Positions 1 through 5,201 of a stretch of 5,201 nt of DNA are shown here, piece after piece. The notes under the pieces were generated by a model. The model made no database searches. It was not told the DNA's origin and saw only the letters and a program-made list of their open reading frames with translations. A program made the position numbers and the translations under genes. Location: assembly GCA_018701055.1 (NCBI GenBank), contig JABIUH010000462.1:1-5201 (forward strand). The letters are read 5' to 3'. How positions within the stretch are numbered: the stretch's first letter is position 1; every line of letters starts with the position of its first letter. Origin of the DNA: Woeseia sp. (lineage in GTDB: Bacteria; Pseudomonadota; Gammaproteobacteria; Steroidobacterales; Woeseiaceae).

Positions 1-1
1 T

Positions 2-1138
2 ACCCTCCTGTTGGCCGGGTGCGTCGCACCCATTCCACAACCGGCACCTGAACCCGCGCCTACCCCTCCATCAACCCAGCCCGATCCTGCAATCACTCAG
101 CCGGAACCTGTCGCTACCGGGCCCGATCGGGCACTGCAACGCCTAAGCATTGCGGCTGTCGGGGACATGATGCTCGGTACTGACTATCCACGAAATCATT
201 TACCGGACGATGACGGTGTCAGTTTTCTACAGACTGTGACCCCCGTGCTTGCCGCTGCTGATATCGCATTTGGAAATCTCGAAGGTGTATTACTGGACGG
301 CGGCGAGCCGGCAAAACAATGTAGTAATCCGAGCGCCTGCTATTTATTTCGCTCGCCTTCGCGGTATATAGATCACTATAAGAGAGCCGGCTTTGATGTT
401 TTAAGCCTAGCCAACAATCACGCCAGAGACTTTGGCGAAGAAGGTCGATTTGCCGGGATGAAAACCATCGCGGCCGCCGGTCTGCACCACTCTGGATTAC
501 GGGGCGACTTTGCCGCGATGATCGTAGGTGATCTAGAAGTTGCATTACTCGCATTTTCGGTCACCCGAAACTCGAACTTGCTACATGATTACGAACGTGC
601 TCGTGCAATCGTCGCTTCCCACGCGCAAAGATATGACATTGTCGTTGTTTCTTTTCACGGTGGCGCAGAAGGGCGTGATGTGACTCGACTTCCCTTCGCC
701 GAAGAATTCTATTTCGGAGAGCCGCGTGGCGATGTTGTTAAATTCTCGCGCATGATGGTGGATGCCGGCGCTGATCTGGTGCTCGGGCATGGCCCGCACG
801 TTGTTCGCGCAATGGAAAACTACAAAGACAGGTTGATCGCCTACAGCCTCGGTAATTTTGCAACTTATTTTGGTATTAGCGTGGAAGGCCAGCGAGGAAT
901 CGCGCCTATATTGGTGACGACATTGGATGGAACGGGAAAATTCATAGGCGGGCAGATTCATTCGACGATACAGCTGCGACCCGCGGGGCCGTCTTTCGAT
1001 CCTGACAACCAAGCGCTAAGGTTGATTCGCAACCTCAGCGCCGCGGACTTTGATAGATCGGGCATTCAATTTGACGCCGATGGAAAAATTCGCCCGGCCC
1101 CGAGAGGATCACTTCGGTCCCGCTCGAACGACCAGTAA
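2..1138 (+). CDS. CapA family lipoprotein (PGA_cap metallophosphatase-like), 5' end outside window
   Basis: A CapA / poly-gamma-glutamate synthesis-type protein, a family with a calcineurin-like metallophosphatase fold. The first codons in frame read TLLLAGC, the end of a signal peptide with a lipobox, so Cys (20-22) is probably the lipidated first residue of the mature protein and the true start lies left of the window; the TTG at 11 is inside the signal peptide. A proline-rich spacer of about 35 residues follows. Counting from Cys, the family motifs come in order: AVGDMMLG (46-53), GNLEG (85-89), SLANNHARDFG (129-139), SFHGGAEG (211-218), a GHGPHVVRAMENY block (about 257-268) and YSLGNF (275-280). 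The domain is complete, and the C-terminal tail is short and polar. Known members act in capsule polyglutamate production, but no capB or capC partner is visible, so the substrate is unknown. DUF819 starts one base after the stop, suggesting one transcript. Confidence 0.9.
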   Translation, partial: TLLLAGCVAPIPQPAPEPAPTPPSTQPDPAITQPEPVATGPDRALQRLSIAAVGDMMLGTDYPRNHLPDDDGVSFLQTVTPVLAAADIAFGNLEGVLLDGGEPAKQCSNPSACYLFRSPSRYIDHYKRAGFDVLSLANNHARDFGEEGRFAGMKTIAAAGLHHSGLRGDFAAMIVGDLEVALLAFSVTRNSNLLHDYERARAIVASHAQRYDIVVVSFHGGAEGRDVTRLPFAEEFYFGEPRGDVVKFSRMMVDAGADLVLGHGPHVVRAMENYKDRLIAYSLGNFATYFGISVEGQRGIAPILVTTLDGTGKFIGGQIHSTIQLRPAGPSFDPDNQALRLIRNLSAADFDRSGIQFDADGKIRPAPRGSLRSRSNDQ

Positions 1139-1139
1139 T

Positions 1140-2297
1140 ATGGAATTTCCAATGTCTCTACCACTCATCGGGCCTGAACAACATTTCGCGATCTGGGCCA
1201 TTCTCATCGCGTTGGCAGCCTTCGGTTTCTGGTGTGAGCGATTTCCCTGGGGCCGAAAATATTCGGGCGTAATGTTGCTAATCACGGCAGCAATTGTTCT
1301 GGCTAACTTACGCATCATCCCAACCGCCGCGCCTGCATACGACGTTGTATGGGACGTACTCGTGCCAATCGCCATCCCACTATTACTGTTTCAGGCAGAT
1401 TTGAAGCGCATTGTTAGAGAATCTGGCCCAACTCTGATCGCCTTCATAATTGCTGCCGCGTCAGTTGTTGCGGGCTCTATCGTCGGTATATCTTTATTAG
1501 ATCTCGGACCGAACGAAGCAGAACTCGCCGGTATCTTTACCGGCACCTACATTGGCGGTGGACTAAACTTTGCTGCCGTTGCAGAAGCAACCGGCATGCA
1601 AGGACACAGCCTCTTAGCGGCGGCTTATGCGGCCGACAACGTGATCACCAATTTGCACTTTCTCCTGATTATTTTCATTCCGGGAATTGCCTGGATGGCC
1701 AAGCGATATCCGACGCACCACATGGACAACGCGCAGAAATTCGATATCGACGACGAGGGCCCTGTCCATCAAATTGCGAGTCTTGATGTTGCTGGTCTTT
1801 TGATGGCGCTCGCAGCGGCGTTTACATTGGCTGCTATCGGTAAAGCGTTAGCAGCCGCTGCCGGGAGACCGGAGTTTTCGATTCTGGTGATAACCGCACT
1901 GGCTTTAACCGTCGCAACCCTTTTGCCGCGGCAAGTCGAAAAACTTTCCGGTTATCGGGAAGCCGGCAACGTAATGATGTTCATTTTCTTAGGCAGCATT
2001 GGCGCAAGCGCCGATATCTGGGAATTGATTGAATTAGCGCCGGTGTTGTTCGTATTCGCGACGGTGATCATCATTGTTCATCTCGTCGTTCTTTTCGGCG
2101 TTGGCTATCTCTTTAAGCTGGACCTTGCCGAACTCGCGATGGCATCGGTCGTCTGCATCGGGGGTCCTGCAAGCGCCGCTGCTCTCGCGTCAGCCAAGGG
2201 GTGGCGCGACCTGCTCATTCCTGGGGTGTTGGCAGGTTCTTTCGGCTATGCAACTGGTAGCTTTATCGGCGTCACGATCGTTGAGTGGCTTCGATAG
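1140..2297 (+). CDS. DUF819 family integral membrane protein
   Basis: A polytopic inner-membrane protein of the DUF819 family, 385 residues from the chosen start, which is a normal family length. Roughly 10 to 12 hydrophobic segments are visible (for example near residues 16-31, 43-60, 98-120, 158-183, 214-236, 246-263, 277-293, 300-325 and 357-381). Two conserved family blocks stand out: GTYIGGGLNFAAVAEA (135-150) and a C-terminal block beginning CIGGPASAAALASAKGWRD (339-357). Both carry a glycine pair followed by an alanine-rich helix, as expected if the two halves are related. A hydrophilic loop at about 188-213 separates them. The frame stays open upstream to 1050, but that would overlap the CapA coding end; ATG 1140 lies one base after the CapA TAA. 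ATG 1152 is an alternative, with a weak GGA seven bases upstream. The function of the family is not established; a transport role is inferred only from topology. Confidence 0.88.
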   Translation: MEFPMSLPLIGPEQHFAIWAILIALAAFGFWCERFPWGRKYSGVMLLITAAIVLANLRIIPTAAPAYDVVWDVLVPIAIPLLLFQADLKRIVRESGPTLIAFIIAAASVVAGSIVGISLLDLGPNEAELAGIFTGTYIGGGLNFAAVAEATGMQGHSLLAAAYAADNVITNLHFLLIIFIPGIAWMAKRYPTHHMDNAQKFDIDDEGPVHQIASLDVAGLLMALAAAFTLAAIGKALAAAAGRPEFSILVITALALTVATLLPRQVEKLSGYREAGNVMMFIFLGSIGASADIWELIELAPVLFVFATVIIIVHLVVLFGVGYLFKLDLAELAMASVVCIGGPASAAALASAKGWRDLLIPGVLAGSFGYATGSFIGVTIVEWLR

Positions 2298-2316
2298 GCG
2301 CCGCCACCTGGCGCTT
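2296..2316 (+). terminator. Possible weak hairpin terminator after the DUF819 gene
   Basis: AGGCGCC (2296-2302) can pair with GGCGCTT (2310-2316), giving a 7-bp, mostly GC stem with one G-U pair and a 7-base loop. It begins within the TAG stop codon. Only TTT precedes mixed sequence on the 3' side, so this is at best a weak or partial intrinsic terminator, or an RNA-stabilising hairpin. The remainder of the gap up to 2411 shows no clear promoter. Confidence 0.3.
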
Positions 2317-2395
2317 TGCTGTACTATCAAATCCCTAATAAGAACTTGGATCGAAGCGCAAATTAGTCGCGTAAAAGCCGCTCCGGTCCAACCTA

Positions 2396-2405
2396 GTCCT
2401 AGGAC
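2396..2405 (+). promoter_or_regulatory. Ribosome binding site inside a perfect 10-base palindrome
   Basis: AGGA at 2401-2404 lies seven bases before ATG 2412 and is the best Shine-Dalgarno match for the symporter, supporting that start. It forms the right half of the perfect palindrome GTCCTAGGAC (2396-2405). The ribosome binding site is directly visible; any regulatory role for the palindrome, such as a protein-binding site, is inference. Confidence 0.5.
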
Positions 2406-2411
2406 ATCTTC

Positions 2412-3884
2412 ATGCAAGATATTGTGAATGTAGTCGGCAGTTGGGTGTGGAGTTACTGGCTGATCGGCCTATGTCTTGGCGCAGGCTTGCTCTTTTCTGT
2501 CCTTACTCGATTTCTACAAATACGCCACTTCCGCCATATGATCGAATTGCTTTTTTCCAACAAGGAATCGGAAAAGGGTATTTCGTCATTTCAGGCACTC
2601 GCAGTTTCGTTGTCCGGCCGAGTCGGCACCGGCAACATTGCCGGCACTGCAGCGGCAATTGGATTTGGTGGACCAAGTGCCGTCTTTTGGATGTGGGTGG
2701 TCGCCTTCTTTGGTGCCTCAACGGCATACATCGAGGCCACGCTCGCCCAAATTTACAAAGAAGACAGTGACGGCCAATATCGCGGCGGTCCGGCGTTCTA
2801 CATCGAAAAGGGTATGGGCCAAAAATGGTTCGGCTGTTTGTTTGCATTAACCACCATCCTGGCCACTGGAATCTTGCTTCCGACCGTTCAGGCGAATGCT
2901 ATCAGCACATCTGCAGAAATCGCGTTCGGTGCTAACGGCATGCTGGATACTTTCATCGGTGAAATCAGTTCAACCAAGTTAACGGCGGCAGTCGTCGTCG
3001 TTGCCATATTCGGCTTCATTATTTTTGGCGGTGTAAAGCGCATTGCACATGTCACGCAAGTCGTTGTGCCCTTTATGGCATTGGCATACATCGCTCTCGC
3101 CGTTGGTATCATCGTCATGAATATCGGCGAATTTCCGCGCGTCATTAACCTGATATTCAGCGACATATTTACACCGATGGCAGGCATTGGCGCAGCGATT
3201 GGCTGGGGTGTCAAACGCGGGGTTTACTCCAACGAAGCCGGCCAGGGAACCGCACCACATGCAGCCGCAGCAGCGGAGGTTCAGCATCCCGCCCAACAAG
3301 GATTAGTGCAGGCCTTTTCAGTTTACATTGATACTTTATTTGTCTGCTCGGCAACCGCATTTATGATTCTGATAACGGGTGCCTACAATGTAGTCGGTGG
3401 TGACGGGGGCTTCATTGTGCAGAATTTACCCGCCGCAACAGACCCAAATAGCCCGGCCTTTACGCAATTAGCCGTCGAAAGTGTCTTGCCTGCTTTCGGT
3501 AAGCACTTCGTTGCGCTGGCATTGTTTTTCTTCGCCTTCACAACTGTGTTGGCTTATTACTACATCGCCGAAACCAATATCGCTTACCTGCGTCGTTTCT
3601 TTCGAATTCCGGGAGAACTGTTGATATTGAAATTCATCATGATCAGCGCGGTATTTTATGGCGCGGTCAAAACGGCAAGCCTGGCGTGGGGTCTTGGCGA
3701 CATCGGGGTTGGTCTGATGGCCTGGCAAAACATCATCGCCATATTGATCATATTCCTGATGGGAAAACCAGCGATTAAGGCACTAGAGGACTACGAGAAA
3801 CAAAGAAAGACCGGCGTTACCGATTACACTTTTGATCCGGAGGCGCTTGGCATTAAGAACGCAGATTTCTGGAGCAAAAAGTAA
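2412..3884 (+). CDS. Alanine/glycine:cation symporter family protein (AGCS, sodium:alanine symporter)
   Basis: A secondary transporter in the inner membrane, expected to import a small neutral amino acid (alanine or glycine; some relatives take glutamine) together with Na+. At 490 residues it is full length. Hydrophobic segments span most of the chain, with a short N-terminal tail. Family signatures are clear: FQALAVSLSGRVGTGNIAGT (60-79), followed by a GFGGPSAVFWMW block (84-95); YRGGPAFYIEKGMG (123-136); the strongly conserved GVKRGVYSNEAGQGTAPHAA (266-285); and the typical cytoplasmic C-terminal end FDPEALGIKNADFW (474-487). ATG 2412 has an AGGA ribosome binding site at seven bases. It follows DUF819 after a 114-base gap and its TAA touches the broken SDR gene. 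The family assignment is firm; the exact substrate cannot be decided from sequence alone. Confidence 0.96.
   Translation: MQDIVNVVGSWVWSYWLIGLCLGAGLLFSVLTRFLQIRHFRHMIELLFSNKESEKGISSFQALAVSLSGRVGTGNIAGTAAAIGFGGPSAVFWMWVVAFFGASTAYIEATLAQIYKEDSDGQYRGGPAFYIEKGMGQKWFGCLFALTTILATGILLPTVQANAISTSAEIAFGANGMLDTFIGEISSTKLTAAVVVVAIFGFIIFGGVKRIAHVTQVVVPFMALAYIALAVGIIVMNIGEFPRVINLIFSDIFTPMAGIGAAIGWGVKRGVYSNEAGQGTAPHAAAAAEVQHPAQQGLVQAFSVYIDTLFVCSATAFMILITGAYNVVGGDGGFIVQNLPAATDPNSPAFTQLAVESVLPAFGKHFVALALFFFAFTTVLAYYYIAETNIAYLRRFFRIPGELLILKFIMISAVFYGAVKTASLAWGLGDIGVGLMAWQNIIAILIIFLMGKPAIKALEDYEKQRKTGVTDYTFDPEALGIKNADFWSKK
3871..3874 (+). promoter_or_regulatory. Shine-Dalgarno-like GGAG for the downstream SDR gene
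   Basis: GGAG within the last symporter codons lies nine bases before 3884, where the SDR frame begins. That is good spacing for a start at 3884-3886. The codon there is ATC, not ATG, and it overlaps the symporter stop as TAATC; TAATG would be a classical coupled stop-start. The site therefore supports 3884 as the ancestral start, but this is inference. Confidence 0.4.
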
Positions 3885-4844
3885 TCCTGACTCGGTTCAT
3901 CGGCGCAATTTTGGTCGGCTTGATGTTGACGTTCACGCCGGCGATAACGAATGTGGCAGCGGCCGCCGAACAAAGAGCAATACTGGTGACAGGCGCGAGC
4001 ACCGGAATCGGCCGAAATATTGCCGAGCGACTTGCTGCTGAACGTCACTACGTCTATGCAGGCGCGCAAGGCAGCCGACATTGAGGCCTTAAACGCGATT
4101 GAGAATGTGCAGGGAATCCGGCTTGACGTTACGGTTCAGGAAGAGATCGACGCAGCCGTTGCGCACATCACCAAAGAAGGCAGAGGCCTATATGGCTTGG
4201 TGAACAATGCCGGGGTGGCTGTGCTCGGGCCTCTTATCGAGGTCAGTGAAGCCGACATGCAATTCCAAATGGACGTGAATCTATTCGGCCCCTATAGAGT
4301 GAGCAAAGCATTCGCTCCACTGATCATTGAAAGCCGTGGATGAATTACCACAACGGGTTCAATCTCCGGCATTCTTTCAAATCAGATGCTCGGCCCTTAC
4401 AGCATGAGTAAACATGCCGTTGAGGCCTATACCGACACACTCGCAGTTGAGATGGAGCAGTTTGATGTTGCCGTCAGCGTCATCGAACCTGGAAATTACA
4501 ATTCCAACATACTCGATTCGCTTAAGAAAAGACGCCGCGAAAATGGTCTATCCGTAGATGACTCCCGCTATCGCGATGCTATCGATGCAATCAATGAACG
4601 ATCACCGGATCGCTCAAACTTTAAAGAGCCTGATGAAGTTTCTGCAGCTGTACTGCAGTTTTTATTCGAAGCACACCCAAAACGCCGCTACATGGTAGTA
4701 CCGAACCAGTTTGAGGCGGAAATTACGATTCAAAAAGCCATCGAAGAATTAGTGCAACTCAACGAGCGGCACCAATATTCCTACGCTAGAGACGAACTCA
4801 TTACGCTTCTTGATGCGGCTCTGGAAAATTCTGCAGCAAACTAG
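3884..4844 (+). pseudogene. Signal-peptide-bearing SDR family oxidoreductase, broken by a frameshift and an in-frame stop
   Basis: A classical short-chain dehydrogenase/reductase (NAD(P)-dependent, Rossmann fold) in pieces. From 3884 the frame gives LTRFIGAILVGLMLTFTP and then ITNVAAAAEQ, which looks like a signal peptide with an A-A-A cleavage site. The cofactor motif TGASTGIG follows (codons 3989-4012). At GCGCGC (4062-4067) the frame changes: the first frame stops at TGA 4082-4084, while the next resumes as KAADIEALNAIENV (from 4068). Two missing bases (GCGCGCGC would read GARKAAD) explain it best. NNAG lies at 4203-4214. TGA at 4341-4343 interrupts ESRG-stop-ITTTGSISG in the same frame, where relatives carry Arg (CGA to TGA). 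Catalytic Ser (4359-4361), Tyr (4398-4400) and Lys (4410-4412) remain, and the C-terminus runs to TAG 4842-4844. There is no good start codon: ATC 3884 sits at the ideal place, and ATG 3923 lies within the signal peptide. The substrate is unknown. Confidence 0.85.
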
Positions 4845-5200
4845 TCGACGCTCGACCCAACCGACTTGAAGTCGATCCCCAGCGATCGCAATTTGCGATA
4901 CAGGTGGGTTCTCTCCATGCCAACGCGATGCGCTAACTTAACGACTTTGCCGTCACAAAGTGCCAGCTGCTGTTGCAGATAAGTACGCTCGAACTGCTCT
5001 CTGGCTTCGCGGAGTGGTAGTGAAAGTAAATCCTGCTTTACCAAAGGTTCGTCGACGACCGCGGCTGCACTGATTTCTCCCTCAACTTCCTCGAGTGTAA
5101 TTTCGTCTTCAGAGTCAGTCATCAGCAACCGTCGCACAAGATTTTTCAATTCTCGTACGTTATCCGGCCACGGGTAATTTCGTAAGCGATTTTGTGCGGC
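4841..5200 (-). CDS. NtrX-like sigma-54-dependent response regulator, C-terminal part (continues beyond window)
   Basis: The last 119 residues of an NtrC/NtrX-type transcription activator; the receiver domain and most of the AAA+ domain lie beyond the right edge. The visible part begins AAQNRLRNYPWPDNVREL, the end of the sigma-54 activator domain (usual motif WPGNVREL, here with Asp for Gly). A linker rich in acidic residues follows, then LPLREAREQFERTYLQQQL and a Fis-type helix-turn-helix ending GMERTHLYRKLRSLGID. The LPLREARE...GMERTHLYRKL pattern is closest to NtrX proteins, which pair with the NtrY sensor kinase in nitrogen and redox-related control; this subfamily call is from memory of the family, not a search. 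A TTG at 5147-5149 is an internal codon (Leu of VREL), not a start. The gene converges on the SDR pseudogene, and the two stop codons overlap within CTAG. Confidence 0.9.
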   Translation of the reverse strand, partial: AAQNRLRNYPWPDNVRELKNLVRRLLMTDSEDEITLEEVEGEISAAAVVDEPLVKQDLLSLPLREAREQFERTYLQQQLALCDGKVVKLAHRVGMERTHLYRKLRSLGIDFKSVGSSVD

Positions 5201-5201
5201 A

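Noticed and set aside
1050..1139. Upstream extension of the DUF819 frame by 30 residues (start at 1050)
   Set aside because: It would overlap the CapA coding end by almost 90 bases, adds a polar stretch unlike the family, and has no good ribosome binding site; ATG 1140 directly follows the CapA stop.
2316..2341. Promoter in the DUF819-symporter gap (TTGCTG and TAATAA)
   Set aside because: The spacer is only 14 bases and both boxes are imperfect, so this is not better than chance.
2888..3299. Minus-strand open frames within the symporter gene
   Set aside because: They lie antisense to a strongly conserved family protein, show no recognisable domain, and overlap each other in different frames; they are coding shadows.
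4062..4084. Programmed ribosomal frameshift in the SDR gene
   Set aside because: The GCGCGCAAGG site is not a known slippery sequence, no stimulatory structure is evident, and a second inactivating stop lies downstream, so decay or a sequence error is simpler.
4386..4844. Separate small gene starting at ATG 4386
   Set aside because: This ATG lies between the catalytic Ser and Tyr of the SDR in the same frame as the upstream segment, so it is the 3' fragment of the broken gene, not an independent gene.
4844..4874. Bidirectional terminator from two small inverted repeats (GTCGA/TCGAC and CGACT/AGTCG)
   Set aside because: The stems are only five base pairs, neither has a T-tract, and both lie inside the coding end of the NtrX-like gene.

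Overview
The window looks like a chromosomal segment of a free-living, probably marine, gammaproteobacterium. This is inferred from the mid-range base composition, a sodium-coupled amino-acid transporter, and an NtrX-like response regulator whose C-terminus is of the proteobacterial type. There is no rRNA, tRNA, CRISPR array, insertion sequence, phage gene or other sign of a mobile element. Nearly all of the sequence is coding.

Layout, left to right. (1) The 3' majority of a lipoprotein of the CapA / PGA_cap family runs to 1138; its signal peptide starts before the window, but the lipobox cysteine (codon 20-22) is inside. (2) One base after its stop, a DUF819 family membrane protein runs 1140-2297. 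(3) A 114-base gap holds a small GC-rich hairpin at the DUF819 stop and a perfect 10-base palindrome overlapping the next ribosome binding site. (4) A full-length alanine/glycine:cation symporter (AGCS family) runs 2412-3884. (5) Touching its stop codon is a short-chain dehydrogenase/reductase (SDR) with a predicted signal peptide, 3884-4844. It is broken by a frameshift in a GC dinucleotide run (4062-4067), by an in-frame TGA at 4341-4343, and perhaps by loss of its start codon. (6) On the minus strand, converging on it and sharing a palindromic CTAG at the two stop codons, is the C-terminal end of an NtrX-like sigma-54-dependent response regulator, which continues beyond the right edge.

The four plus-strand genes are co-directional. 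The first pair and the last pair are so tightly spaced that translational coupling is likely; whether all four form one transcript is unclear because of the 114-base gap. Two integral membrane proteins side by side suggest a small transport locus, but no common pathway can be read from the sequence. I see no convincing evidence of a novel multi-gene system. The most informative observation is the multi-lesion decay of an exported SDR whose catalytic residues are still recognisable.
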